The position numbers were made by a program, and so were the translations under genes. Below, in pieces: positions 33,857-44,531 of a stretch of 64,000 nt of DNA (positions are counted from its first letter, which is position 1; every line of letters begins with the position of its first letter). Source of the stretch: Microvirga guangxiensis (GTDB lineage Bacteria; Pseudomonadota; Alphaproteobacteria; Rhizobiales; Beijerinckiaceae); contig NZ_FMVJ01000004.1 of assembly GCF_900102135.1 (NCBI RefSeq), positions 434,001-498,000 of the forward strand. Direction: 5' to 3'. Below the pieces are notes generated by a model. It saw only the letters and a program-made list of their open reading frames with translations, did no database searches and was not told the DNA's origin.

Positions 33857-34737
33857 ACTGGTTTCAGGAGAAGCTCTACGAGCATCACAAGCAGATGCTC
33901 TCCATGGACAGCGTGCTGTACCATTGGCGGACCGAGTTCCAGGATGTCCTGATCTTCGAGAACGCGACCTTCGGCAAGGTTCTGGTACTCGATGGCATTC
34001 TGCAGCTGACGGAACGCGACAATCACATCTATCACGAGATGATCGCTCACGTACCGCTGATGGCCCATGGCTCCGCACGGGACGTGCTCATCATCGGCGG
34101 CGGGGATGGCGGCACCCTGAAGGAGGTGCTGAAGCATCCAGTCGAACGCGCTACTCTCGTGGAAATCGACGGCGAAGTGATCGATCTGTCGCGGCGCTTC
34201 CTGCCCGACGTTTCGAGCGGCGCCTTTGACGATCCGCGTGCAAACGTGCTCGTCATGGATGGGACGCGCTACATCGCCGAGACCGAGGACAGGTTCGATG
34301 TCATCATCATCGACTCGACAGACCCCATGGGACCGGGCGAGCCGCTCTTTACGGCCGACTTCTACAAGGCCTGCCGACGTCGCCTTCGCCCAGGCGGTAT
34401 GATCGTTGTGCAGAGCGGCGCGCCGTTCTTCCAGCCCGGCGAGTTGGAGATGGTGTGCCAACGGCTCTCCGGTTCCTTCCCTGGTGTGCGGCCCTACCTT
34501 GCGCCAGTGCCAACCTATGCCGGCGGCATGCTCGCACTTGTGGCCGCAGCCGAATCCCGCGATGCGCTGCGTCCCCCGATCGATGCTCTGCGGGAGCGCT
34601 TCGGCGTGCTGCAGGGCCGGACCCGCTACTACTCGCCCGAGGTGCACCGGGCCGCTTTTGCGCTGGCACCCTCATACGAGCCGTTCTCGCTGCGCGAGGA
34701 TCCGGTGGCCACGAGGTTCCTGAAAACGGGATCCTGA
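33853..34737 (+). CDS. speE: Spermidine synthase
   Basis: A 294-residue polyamine aminopropyltransferase. It begins MNWFQEKLYEHHKQM and contains the conserved LDGILQLTERDNHIYHEM segment, the dcSAM-binding IIGGGDGGTLKEVLKH loop and IIIDSTDPMGPGEPLF with the catalytic Asp. It joins the aminopropyl group of decarboxylated SAM to putrescine. The start at 33853 overlaps the speD stop by four bases. It ends 45 bases before a GC-rich hairpin. Inside a stress island its product could stabilise nucleic acids and ribosomes. Confidence 0.93.
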   Translation: MNWFQEKLYEHHKQMLSMDSVLYHWRTEFQDVLIFENATFGKVLVLDGILQLTERDNHIYHEMIAHVPLMAHGSARDVLIIGGGDGGTLKEVLKHPVERATLVEIDGEVIDLSRRFLPDVSSGAFDDPRANVLVMDGTRYIAETEDRFDVIIIDSTDPMGPGEPLFTADFYKACRRRLRPGGMIVVQSGAPFFQPGELEMVCQRLSGSFPGVRPYLAPVPTYAGGMLALVAAAESRDALRPPIDALRERFGVLQGRTRYYSPEVHRAAFALAPSYEPFSLREDPVATRFLKTGS

Positions 34738-34747
34738 GCCCCGCGGG

Positions 34748-34767
34748 CGGCGGCCACTGAGCCGCCG
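34748..34767. terminator. Hairpin after speE
   Basis: A seven-base GC stem (cggcggc/gccgccg, six-base loop) lies just after the speE stop, without a T-run. It may partly separate speE from the Rid-family gene. Confidence 0.45.
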
Positions 34768-34842
34768 TCCCGGGGAACCCTCTTGGCGGCATTTCGGATC
34801 AACAAGGCTTCGTCCCGCGACGGAGCCGAGCAGGAGGACAAC

Positions 34843-35307
34843 ATGACTATCGCGACACCGTCTCTGGCGCCCCCGCTGCGCGAGATCAATCCGCCGAAGT
34901 GGCCGAGCCCCCGCGGCTATTCGCATGCGATGGCAGGCACCGGCACGTTCGTGTTCATCGGCGGGCAGATCGCCACCGACAATGCGGGCAGGGTGACATC
35001 CATCGGACTCGTGCCCCAAGCCCGCCAGGCGTTGCGAAACGTGCGCACGGTCCTCGCCGAAGCGGGCGGCGCGCCCGAGGATATCGCGCAGATGACCTGG
35101 TACGTGCTCGACATCGATCATTACCGGATGCTGCTCAAGGAAATCGGCGTGGTCTACCAGGAGGTCATGGGCCATCATTATCCGGCAATGGCGCTGGTGG
35201 AGGTCACTGGATTGGTGAATCCGGCAGCGGTCGTGGAGATCGCCGCCACGGCGATCCTGCCGGTTGGGGCGCCGTCTTCGCCCGTCACCGGGTCGCCAAT
35301 CCCGTAA
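34843..35307 (+). CDS. Rid (YjgF/YER057c/UK114) family protein without the catalytic Arg
   Basis: About 154 residues from the ATG at 34843, which has AGGAGG five bases upstream. The Rid fold is seen in FVFIGGQIATDNAGRV, the AEAGGAPEDIAQMTWYV segment and the final VEVTGLVNPAAVVEIAATA strand. In enamine/imine deaminase RidA the position after PA in the last block is an Arg that binds the substrate carboxylate; here it reads YPAMALVEV, with Met. So it belongs to a non-deaminase Rid subgroup whose role is unclear. It follows speE by about 105 bases. Confidence 0.8.
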   Translation: MTIATPSLAPPLREINPPKWPSPRGYSHAMAGTGTFVFIGGQIATDNAGRVTSIGLVPQARQALRNVRTVLAEAGGAPEDIAQMTWYVLDIDHYRMLLKEIGVVYQEVMGHHYPAMALVEVTGLVNPAAVVEIAATAILPVGAPSSPVTGSPIP

Positions 35308-35360
35308 GCCTGCTCTTTCCCCTGACCGAGTTTATCGACGAGGTTTCCAAGAGGTTTCCA

Positions 35361-35780
35361 ATGACCGCCCATTTGCCAGCTATCACGATGACGCCGCATG
35401 ATCACCGGCGCCTGATGCGGACAGCTCGTGAGCTCGCCGAGCACGCTCATCCGCTCGCGGCGCAGCTCCTGCATGAATTGCAGCGGGCCGCCTTATGCGA
35501 GCCGGACCGGCTGCCGGATGATGTTGTCACTCTCGACACGTTCGTGACCTACCGGCTTGCGGGCGAAGACACGCCGGAAAAGCGCATGTTGATTCACCCG
35601 GAGGACCGCATGTGGCCGCCGGCCGAGCTGTCGGTCCTGACTCCGATCGGCCTGTCCCTGCTCGGCCTGCGTGCCGGAGACAGGATGCCGCTGATCGGCT
35701 CGGACGACTTGCTTGACGTGCGCGTCGAAGCCGTTGGCCCGAGGGTCGTCGGCGCCTTCGTGCCGGTTGGGGTTCAGTAG
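35361..35780 (+). CDS. Rnk/GreA-GreB C-domain protein, paralog 3
   Basis: A 139-residue protein from the ATG at 35361 (AAGAGG upstream). It has the helical N terminus (TPHDHRRLMRTARELAEH) and a GreA/GreB-like C-terminal domain with IHPEDRMWPPAELSVLTPIGLSLLGL. The HPEDxxWPxAELSV pattern is shared only with paralog 5, so these two form a separate subfamily from the LVYP type. It may act on RNA polymerase or have been recruited for another partner. It is convergent with the tiny membrane genes. Confidence 0.75.
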   Translation: MTAHLPAITMTPHDHRRLMRTARELAEHAHPLAAQLLHELQRAALCEPDRLPDDVVTLDTFVTYRLAGEDTPEKRMLIHPEDRMWPPAELSVLTPIGLSLLGLRAGDRMPLIGSDDLLDVRVEAVGPRVVGAFVPVGVQ

Positions 35781-35971
35781 CATGCAAAGACAAGTGATCT
35801 GATGAGGGTATTGCTCATGCAGCCGCATGACAGAGGTCGCAATGCGCTACCCAGGCGGCGGCGGATTCCTGGTCGGAGCCTGATCGCCGCGCCACCATGC
35901 ATGGATGATGTGATCGCGGCTATTCCGCGCCTGGCGCTCACGGCGCAGGATTGCCGCCGCTTTGCGTCTGC

Positions 35972-36058
35972 TTACCCCGGCCAGTGTTCCCACAAGCCCG
36001 CGGCTGTGCCGAGAAACAGGAGGCCCCAAGCCAGCCAGCGCATCACGTGCTCCATCAT
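35972..36058 (-). CDS. Tiny one-pass membrane protein, second of a coupled pair
   Basis: A 28-residue frame MMEHVMRWLAWGLLFLGTAAG... ending WEHWPG, with a single hydrophobic segment. Its start ATG overlaps the stop of the preceding tiny frame (CGATGATGG), a classic coupling arrangement. It is too short for a family assignment. Support comes from the overlap, the membrane-like composition and the tandem with another tiny membrane frame. Confidence 0.5.
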   Translation of the reverse strand: MMEHVMRWLAWGLLFLGTAAGLWEHWPG

Positions 36059-36138
36059 CGGGCTTGGCGGATGACCATCTGATAAATCAGGAAACAGCCC
36101 ACGATAAGCACGATGGAAGCAAGAACCTGACTCAACAA
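36055..36138 (-). CDS. Tiny one-pass membrane protein, first of a coupled pair
   Basis: A 27-residue frame from a TTG at 36138, with GGAGG six bases upstream: LSQVLASIVLIVGCFLIYQM followed by a basic tail (VIRQAR). It fits the pattern of single-pass small membrane proteins with positive-inside ends. It lies 64 bases downstream of Rnk-like paralog 4 on the same strand and overlaps the next tiny frame. No function can be assigned. Confidence 0.5.
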   Translation of the reverse strand: MLSQVLASIVLIVGCFLIYQMVIRQAR

Positions 36139-36202
36139 TTCAGGCCTCCATCCATGAGCATTCCGATGCAGGACAACTCTAGCGATGCTGCTTGGAAGCG
36201 TT

Positions 36203-36640
36203 TCATGACAATTCCTTCCATGGCTCCACAAAGCGTCCATGCGGCTGATAGAGAACGCGCAACAGCGTCAGGCTGCGCCATCCCTTCGGCGTTCGCCACG
36301 TGATCGAACGTCCTTCGCTGAGGCCGATCAGCGCTGCGCCTTCCGGCGACAGCACGGACATCCGGTCCGCCTCGCCGTCATCCTCGTCAGGATAGACCAG
36401 CGTTACGCAGCGGACATTCCACGTGACGTCATCGCGAAACTCCAGCCGCGAGTGCATCGTCGCCACCGACGGTGGAATGACGCGCGGCGTTACGACCGTC
36501 GCCCGGATCAGTTCATTGGCGAGCATCGCCGCTGCCGGGTGGCCCTGCTGAAAGCTCAGCCCGAACGATGCCACGAAGGCAAGGCGGTCGTAATCGCCCG
36601 TCGAGATCGTCACGGGTGGAAGGCCTTCTTGCTTGATCAT
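36203..36640 (-). CDS. Rnk/GreA-GreB C-domain protein, paralog 4
   Basis: A 145-residue protein from the ATG at 36640 with GGAG upstream. The domain layout is the same as paralogs 1 and 2: VTLVYPDEDDGEADRMSVLS and PEGAALIGLSEGRSITW, ending VLYQPHGRF as in E. coli-like Rnk. It starts 18 bases after paralog 5 and probably shares its transcript. The close likeness to paralog 1 (both have VxTPRVIPPSVATMHS/VVSPASLPPNVISMHS-type middles) suggests duplication. Confidence 0.82.
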   Translation of the reverse strand: MIKQEGLPPVTISTGDYDRLAFVASFGLSFQQGHPAAAMLANELIRATVVTPRVIPPSVATMHSRLEFRDDVTWNVRCVTLVYPDEDDGEADRMSVLSPEGAALIGLSEGRSITWRTPKGWRSLTLLRVLYQPHGRFVEPWKELS

Positions 36641-36657
36641 CGTGTTCTCCACTTGCC

Positions 36658-37107
36658 TCAAGTCCAGATGATGCCGCCAGGAGCGCGCGTGACTGTCGAG
36701 CCGTCGTCCAGAAAGCGAAGGCCGATGCCCTCCACGAAAACGTCATGAACCGTGCCGTCCGCTTCGACGAATGACATGCTGTCGCCAACGCGCAGGCCCA
36801 GCAGCGCGGTGCCGAGCGGTGTGGTCACCGAGAGCTCCGCGCCAGGCCAGATCAGGTCTTCGGGGTGAACGAGCAGGTGCGCTCGCGACTTCGGTTCGTC
36901 GTCAACCCGGTAGATTACGCGGCAATCCGTCGAGACGACGTCTTCCGGCAGGGCTCCTGGGTGGCAGACATTGGCGCGGCGCAGCTCCTTGAGCAGGAAG
37001 TTGGGCGTTCGCCAGCCCTGTTTCTGCTGGATCATCGCAGTGAACAGCAGGCGGTTGTAGTCGCTGGCTGCGAGGGTGATCGGGGGGAGTTCGTGCTGTG
37101 TGTTCAT
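36658..37107 (-). CDS. Rnk/GreA-GreB C-domain protein, paralog 5
   Basis: A 149-residue protein from the ATG at 37107, with GGAGG upstream. It has the helical N terminus (LAASDYNRLLFTAMIQQKQG) and the variant core VHPEDLIWPGAELSVTTP then LGTALLGLRVGDSMSF, shared with paralog 3. The C terminus (FVEGIGLRFLDDGSTVTRAPGG) is distinct from the other paralogs. It heads a minus-strand set of paralog 5, paralog 4 and two tiny membrane frames. Confidence 0.75.
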   Translation of the reverse strand: MNTQHELPPITLAASDYNRLLFTAMIQQKQGWRTPNFLLKELRRANVCHPGALPEDVVSTDCRVIYRVDDEPKSRAHLLVHPEDLIWPGAELSVTTPLGTALLGLRVGDSMSFVEADGTVHDVFVEGIGLRFLDDGSTVTRAPGGIIWT

Positions 37108-37743
37108 CAAAGCCTCCTCAAAGCGGTCAGCTGCGGACGCATGAGATGCGCATTCCCGCAGGGCAGACGGACGTGAAAGGCCGACACGCACCTGGACGGC
37201 GCATGCGACGGCTTAACGGCTGTATGAGGGAGATTGGATGCCCCTGAGCGCCGGCAGGCCACAATGGGCGAGACCGGCCCCTGGGGCTTACGTGCCTGCT
37301 TGGAGGCAGCCCGCGCGCACCAAAAGGCGAAGATTTTTCACGAGCTTGAACATCACACTGACAAGATAGCCCTATTATCTGCGAAGGCAAGCTATGGGGC
37401 CGTCTGGAAGATAGGCGAGTGGTGTCGGGCATGAAGTCGCAGCCTTCCATCGGCCAATGGGTCTGCGTGCCGGATGCCCATCCGGCCGTTGCATTCTGAG
37501 GCTCAAGACGGCAAGAACACGTCGCCACCAGAGACACACAGGAGCGAGATAGATTGCACCCAACCTCCATGCCGGATCAGGCGTTGACGGATCGCGATAA
37601 CCAAGAGGGCATTCTCATTTCGACATTGGGGGCTTCGATCCGATCGAACACTTGCTTGACCCGGGCAGGAAGGGTCTGCTGCTCCGCAATGTCGGTCTCT
37701 GCCGTTCGTTTCGATCCTCTACCGTCTGAGGACCGCTGAGATC
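37108..37743. other. 636-base stretch without a recognised gene
   Basis: This separates the minus-strand Rnk-like pair from the plus-strand pseudouridine synthase gene and marks the right end of the accessory island. Some frames of 60-150 codons exist, but none has a ribosome site, domain or plausible composition. It should hold divergent promoters, which I cannot pinpoint. Confidence 0.5.
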
Positions 37744-38553
37744 ATGAAGCCGCCGCCCAGATTGCGGGGTGCGGGTGGGCCGCGGCGTCAGGACGGCGCT
37801 GTGGTCAGCCTGCCTCGCGCCCTGTCCAAGCTCGGATTCTGCTCCCGCACGCAGGCCGAAGCCCTCATCACGGAAGGGCGAGTGCGCGTCGATGGCCGCG
37901 TGGTTCGCAACGCGACCGTTCGCGTCGATCCTGGGCGCGCCCGCATTACTGTCGACGGAGAGCCGGTCGTGGCGGAGCGCAAGGTTTACCTGATGCTCAA
38001 CAAGCCGCGCGGCCTGGTCACAACCCGCGACGATCCGCAGGAGCGGGCAACGGTCTACGAGTGCCTGGAGGGCCTCGATCTCCCGTTCGTCGCGCCCGTT
38101 GGACGCCTCGACAAAGCGAGCGAGGGCCTCCTGCTGATGACCAACGACACGCGCTGGGCTCAGCGCGTTCTGGACCCCGCATCGAATGTCGAAAAGATCT
38201 ACCACGTCCAGATCGACCGTCTGCCGGATGAAGACATGCTGGAACGGCTCGAAGCCGGCATGATGCTCGACGGCGAGCGCTTGGTCGCAAGATCGGCAAA
38301 ACTCCTCCGGTCCGGCGCACGCAACGCGTGGCTCGAAGTCGTCCTCAATGAGGGCAGGAACCGACAGATCCGGCGCCTGCTGGACGCAGTCGGGGCGGAG
38401 GTGTTCCGCCTCGTGCGCATCGATGTGGGCGGTGTGCGGCTGGGCGATCTGCCGCGAGGCGAGGTCCGGCACCTCACGCCGGGCGAGAAGGCGATGCTGG
38501 ATGTCCCAGTCAAGACCGCCGCGCGCCCGCCAGGCCGCTCCGGAGCCCGCTGA
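37744..38553 (+). CDS. RsuA/RluB-family rRNA pseudouridine synthase
   Basis: A 269-residue enzyme. An S4 RNA-binding domain lies at residues 23-70 ([30 protein letters not shown]), followed by the catalytic domain with the Asp motif [19 protein letters not shown] and the late [16 protein letters not shown] motif. It isomerises a specific uridine in rRNA; the target (16S U516 or 23S 2604/2605-type) cannot be told from sequence alone. The basic proline-rich first 20 residues are extra. Confidence 0.88.
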   Translation: MKPPPRLRGAGGPRRQDGAVVSLPRALSKLGFCSRTQAEALITEGRVRVDGRVVRNATVRVDPGRARITVDGEPVVAERKVYLMLNKPRGLVTTRDDPQERATVYECLEGLDLPFVAPVGRLDKASEGLLLMTNDTRWAQRVLDPASNVEKIYHVQIDRLPDEDMLERLEAGMMLDGERLVARSAKLLRSGARNAWLEVVLNEGRNRQIRRLLDAVGAEVFRLVRIDVGGVRLGDLPRGEVRHLTPGEKAMLDVPVKTAARPPGRSGAR

Positions 38554-38660
38554 GGAGTGTCGCGATCAGTCGCCCTGCGCATGGTGCGGCCCTTCCCAAT
38601 GCGCATGGCGGGCCGATATTCCAGACCGGGAAGGGCTGGAACGGTATTGTGGATGGCACG

Positions 38661-39341
38661 ATGATGAGATCTCTGTTCCCTGTGATGGTGTTGGGAGCCT
38701 TGCTGATGAGCACATTTTCGGGGTTTGGTTCGAGTGGAACCCCTTCGCCCCTCGACCGCCAACTCATCGCCGCCGCAGAGCAGGGAGATTCCGACGGCGT
38801 CAGGCGCGCCCTGGGGGAAGGGGCGAGCATCGATGCGCGTGACAGCCGACAGCGAACGGCCCTCATGGCCGCTGTCCAGAGCAATCACGTTGCCGCGGCG
38901 AAAGCCCTGATCGAGGCGGGCGCCGATGTGAACGCGAAGGACGAGATCAACGACAGTCCCTACCTGCTCGCCGGTGCAAGGGGCTATCTCGAAATCCTCA
39001 ACCTGACGCTGGCTCATGGCGCCGATCTCAAGAGCACGAACCGCTATGGCGGCACGGCGCTCATTCCCGCCGCCGAGCGCGGGCACGTGGAGACGGTGCG
39101 CACCCTGATCGCTGCTGGCGTGGATGTCGATCACGTGAACAAGCTGGGCTGGACCGCATTGCTCGAGGCCATCATTCTCGGGGATGGTGGGCGCAGACAT
39201 GTGGAAATTGTGCGGCTGCTGCTCGATGCAGGAGCGAACGCCAACTTTGCCGACCGCGACGGGGTCACACCCCTGCAGCATGCGCGCCGGCGTGGCTACC
39301 ATGAGATCGAACAACTCCTGACCGCGGCTGGCGCACGCTGA
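38661..39341 (+). CDS. Secreted ankyrin-repeat protein
   Basis: About 226 residues. An N-terminal signal peptide (MMRSLFPVMVLGALLMSTFSG) precedes four to five ankyrin repeats from about residue 40, recognisable by RTALMAAVQSNHVAAAKALIEAGADVN, GGTALIPAAERGHVETV and DGVTPLQHARRRGYHEI. The protein is likely periplasmic and binds another protein. Starts at 38661, 38664 or a GTG at 38649 are all possible. A tRNA-Ser gene on the opposite strand follows. Confidence 0.8.
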   Translation: MMRSLFPVMVLGALLMSTFSGFGSSGTPSPLDRQLIAAAEQGDSDGVRRALGEGASIDARDSRQRTALMAAVQSNHVAAAKALIEAGADVNAKDEINDSPYLLAGARGYLEILNLTLAHGADLKSTNRYGGTALIPAAERGHVETVRTLIAAGVDVDHVNKLGWTALLEAIILGDGGRRHVEIVRLLLDAGANANFADRDGVTPLQHARRRGYHEIEQLLTAAGAR

Positions 39342-39502
39342 ACGAGGCGGCGGGGAGGGGCGCCGCCTCCAACCGATCGCTTCCTCCATGAAGCGCATCG
39401 ATCTGGCGCGAGAACGCGCGCAAAAGCGGCGGCCTCTTCGGAGCAACCCGCGCCGCTGAACGGCAAGCGTTCCGATTTATTCTGGAAGTCTTGGGAAGGT
39501 AA

Positions 39503-39592
39503 TGGCGGAGAGGGGGAGATTCGAACTCCCGATACGGTTGCCCGTATGCCGCATTTCGAGTGCGGTGCATTCAACCACTCTGCCACCTCTCC
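39503..39592 (-). tRNA. tRNA-Ser (CGA)
   Basis: Ninety bases on the minus strand fold as a class II tRNA. The acceptor pairs GGAGAGG with CCTCTCC, the anticodon loop is CTCGAAA (anticodon CGA), there is a long variable arm, and the T arm contains GTTCGAATC. The CCA end is encoded. The long variable arm and the anticodon both indicate serine. Confidence 0.96.
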
Positions 39593-39692
39593 GGGTCGCG
39601 AAGGCCCTGGGGCCCGCTGGTTGAGGCCGGGTGGATATCATGGGCTTGGCGGCTCTTCAAGCACCCTGAGGCAGGTTTTTACGGGGTTTTTG

Positions 39693-39721
39693 ATTGACAA
39701 AGGCGAGGGGAGCCCGTAGGT
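39693..39721 (+). promoter_or_regulatory. Putative housekeeping promoter of rplU-rpmA
   Basis: A perfect -35 hexamer TTGACA at 39693-39698 is followed after 17 bases by taggta at 39716-39721, a weak -10. It would give a leader of about 140 bases before rplU. No other strong candidate is seen upstream of this operon. Confidence 0.4.
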
Positions 39722-39869
39722 AGGCATCCTCTATGAGCGGGTAAGAGTGCCTGCTCGTATCCATGCGGCTGCGCCAAGCGGCCGTGAAACGAAGCCGGAA
39801 ACTGCCAAAAAGCCAATCCTGCGGGCCAAAAGCCTCGTTAGAGATTTGGGTTAGAACACGAGGATCAAG

Positions 39870-40262
39870 ATGTTCGCAGTGATCAAGACCGGCGGCAAGC
39901 AGTATCGCGTTGCCGCCAATGACGTCATCACCGTCGCCACGCTCGCGGGCGAGCCGGGCACCGCCGTTACGTTCGACCAGGTTCTCATGGTCACCAACGA
40001 CGGTTCGACCCAGGTTGGCGCCCCCCTCGTCGAGGGCGTGACCGTGGCAGGCGAAGTGGTGGAGCACACCCGCGGCGAGAAGGTCATCTCCTTCAAGAAG
40101 CGCCGTCGCCAGAATTCCCGCCGCAAGCGCGGGCATCGCCAGGATTACACCGTGGTGCGGATCACCGAGATCCTCGCCGGTGGCGCGAAGCCCAAGAAGG
40201 CGGCTGCCAAGAAGTCCACGAAGGCTGCGGCTGACGAAGCTGCGCCGGCCTCCGCTGAATAA
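39870..40262 (+). CDS. rplU: 50S ribosomal protein L21
   Basis: A 130-residue ribosomal protein beginning [20 protein letters not shown], followed by the basic [23 protein letters not shown] segment (partly shown) that contacts 23S rRNA. Compared with the usual length of about 103 residues it has a 25-residue Ala/Lys-rich C-terminal extension ([18 protein letters not shown]), common in alphaproteobacteria. It is followed by rpmA after 40 bases; the pair is normally one operon. Confidence 0.98.
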   Translation: MFAVIKTGGKQYRVAANDVITVATLAGEPGTAVTFDQVLMVTNDGSTQVGAPLVEGVTVAGEVVEHTRGEKVISFKKRRRQNSRRKRGHRQDYTVVRITEILAGGAKPKKAAAKKSTKAAADEAAPASAE

Positions 40263-40302
40263 GCGTTCGGCTCACTGACACAGAACACGGGAGTACATAC
40301 CC

Positions 40303-40569
40303 ATGGCTCATAAAAAAGCAGGCGGCTCGTCCCGCAACGGTCGCGACTCCGAAGGCCGTCGCCTCGGAGTCAAGAAGTTCGGCGATCAGCAGGTCATCGC
40401 CGGCAACATCATCATTCGTCAGCGCGGCACGAAATGGCATGCCGGCGCTAACGTCGGCATGGGCAAAGACCACACCCTCTTTGCCACGGCCAATGGCCGA
40501 GTCCGATTCCTTACGCGTCAGGGCCGAGCATTCGTATCGGTCGTACCGGCCCAAGAGGCTGCAGAGTAA
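40303..40569 (+). CDS. rpmA: 50S ribosomal protein L27
   Basis: An 88-residue ribosomal protein starting [20 protein letters not shown], the near-invariant L27 N terminus that reaches the peptidyl transferase centre. No N-terminal cleavage extension of the firmicute type is present. It is the second gene of the rplU-rpmA pair and is followed by a clear terminator at 40675-40709. Confidence 0.98.
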   Translation: MAHKKAGGSSRNGRDSEGRRLGVKKFGDQQVIAGNIIIRQRGTKWHAGANVGMGKDHTLFATANGRVRFLTRQGRAFVSVVPAQEAAE

Positions 40570-40674
40570 ACGGCGAGAGCAAAACGAAGGAGCTCCCGCC
40601 GGCATCACACCGACCCGGCGGATCAGAAGCTCCAAGTGGCCCTTAAAGGCCAAGCTCAGATCCAAAAACCGACA

Positions 40675-40709
40675 GGGGAGGTGGGATGTCCACCTCCCCT
40701 TCGTGTTTT
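40675..40709 (+). terminator. Rho-independent terminator of rplU-rpmA
   Basis: A nine-base perfect stem (ggggaggtg/cacctcccc, seven-base loop) is followed by ttcgtgtttt, about 105 bases after rpmA and before the GNAT gene. Confidence 0.8.
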
Positions 40710-40748
40710 CCGGGCCCAGGGAGGGCCCATTCGGATCGGAGCAAGACC

Positions 40749-41399
40749 ATGTTTCCCGACCTCACCCGTGACGATGTTTTCCGTCTCGAGACGCGCCGCC
40801 TGTGGCTGCGCTGGCCTCGCCTTGCGGATGCACAAGCCGTCGTACGCCTTGCCGGTGAGAAACCTGTCGCGGACATGACGGCCCGAATTCCGCATCCATA
40901 CTCCCCGGAACAGGCCGAGAGGTTCATCTTCCAGGCGAGGCGCTCCAATGCGGACGGCGAAGGCCTGCAGCTGGCGATCACCCCGAAGGGCAAGCCGAAC
41001 AGCCTCATCGGCATGGTCGGCATCGGACCCGATCCCGAATCGGGCAAGCCGAATCTCGGCTACTGGCTCGGCATGCCGTCCTGGGGACAGGGCTATGCCA
41101 CGGAGGCGGCCCGCGCCCTGATCGATGCCTTCTTCGCCTATGGCGACGGGGACGAGATCACGGCCTGTGCCCGGGTCATCAATCCGGCTTCCCGGCGGGT
41201 TCTGGAGAAGTGCGGCTTTGCCTATCAGGGGGCAGGGCTCTCGGAACTGCCTGCCCGGTGCGGCCTCTATCCGGTCGACCATTTCCGCCTCGACAGGCGG
41301 ACCTGGGAGAGCCTCAAGACCTGGGGCCATACGGGGTTCATCCCCGAGCCCGCCTCGGTCGAGGTCGAGCTCGACCGTTCCATCTCGCTTGCGAGCTGA
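40749..41399 (+). CDS. GNAT-family N-acetyltransferase (RimJ/RimL-like)
   Basis: About 216 residues from the ATG at 40749, with CGGAGC upstream. The N-terminal part LETRRLWLRWPRLADAQAV is typical of the RimJ/RimL group, and the acetyl-CoA loop reads WGQGYATEAARALIDAF, followed by NPASRRVLEKCGF. It would acetylate an N-terminal or small-molecule amine. It lies between rpmA and obgE, a position often occupied by such a gene in this group. It has its own terminator at 41461-41495. Confidence 0.88.
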   Translation: MFPDLTRDDVFRLETRRLWLRWPRLADAQAVVRLAGEKPVADMTARIPHPYSPEQAERFIFQARRSNADGEGLQLAITPKGKPNSLIGMVGIGPDPESGKPNLGYWLGMPSWGQGYATEAARALIDAFFAYGDGDEITACARVINPASRRVLEKCGFAYQGAGLSELPARCGLYPVDHFRLDRRTWESLKTWGHTGFIPEPASVEVELDRSISLAS

Positions 41400-41406
41400 G
41401 ATTCCA

Positions 41407-41432
41407 CGCAACAGCGGATATCCGCTGTTGCG
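41407..41432. repeat. Perfect 26-bp palindrome
   Basis: Two 13-base arms (cgcaacagcggat and its exact complement) meet without a spacer. It lies eight bases after the GNAT stop and before the terminator at 41461. It might be part of a double terminator hairpin or a binding site for a dimeric protein. Confidence 0.9.
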
Positions 41433-41460
41433 CTGGAAAGATGCTCGAAACCAAATCGGG

Positions 41461-41495
41461 GCGCTCCCGGAAACCATTCGGGGGCGCTTTTCTTT
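41461..41495 (+). terminator. Rho-independent terminator after the GNAT gene
   Basis: A nine-base stem with one G-U pair (gcgctcccg/cgggggcgc) and nine-base loop is followed by ttttcttt. It lies 46 bases before obgE, so obgE probably has its own promoter in the short remaining space or depends on read-through. Confidence 0.75.
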
Positions 41496-41529
41496 CGTCT
41501 GCGTTGCTCGCATCCATGTTGTCCCGTAA

Positions 41530-43691
<2,162 letters not shown>

Positions 43692-44531
43692 TCGCTCTCC
43701 AGGCATTCGAGCAAGGTTCGAGCGTCGCCAGGGGCGGCGCTTTTGATGTCGTTGTCGAAATAGACGTAAACGCTCCGGCCCTCCTGCCGCCAGTCCGCGA
43801 TCCGGCGCGACCAATCCTGCAGGGTTTCCCCGCTGTAGCTTCCGGCATAGCGGCCATTGGTGCCATGCGCCCGCACATAGACGAAGCCGGCCGTGGTCAG
43901 CCACGGCGCCGGAGCATCGGCATGATCGGAGATGCAGAGGGCCGCGTTGTGATCGCGCAGGATGCGGAAAGTCGCCTCGTCGTACCAGCTCGGGTGGCGA
44001 AACTCGAAGGCGATGCGCTGGCTGCGCGGTACGAGCGAGAGGCAGCGTGCGACCCGCTCGCGGGTTTCTTCATTGGCCCGCAACTGCGGCGGCAGCTGAA
44101 ACAGGGCGGGCCCCAAGGCATCTCCCAAGCCTGCCATGCGGCCGAACACGAGGTCGATGCTCTCCGCCACATCCTTCAGTTTCTTCATGTGCGTGATGAA
44201 GCGCGAGACCTTCCAGGCGAAGAGGAACCCGCCCGGCACGCTGTCCCGCCATGTCTGCACGGCCTGTTCGGTCGGCAGCCTGTAGAAGGAATTGTTGATT
44301 TCGGCCGTATCGAACTGCTCCCCGTAATAGGACAGGAAGTCCTTGATTTTTAAGGTCTCCGGGTAGAAAGGTCCGTGCCAGGATTTGTAGTGCCAGCCCG
44401 AGGTCCCCACCCGGATCTCGCAATCGACGGAATCGGGCCGCATGGAACGGCTTGGTCCTCGTGCAGCTTGGCGTGCTATGGATCGTGGACGATCGGTTTC
44501 CCTCTCGATGCCGGAGGGCTGGGACTTGGAC

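Noticed and set aside
37127..37570. A 147-codon minus-strand frame in the 636-base gap
   Set aside because: No ribosome site, domain or plausible composition; rich in Cys, Ser and Arg as in random GC-rich frames.
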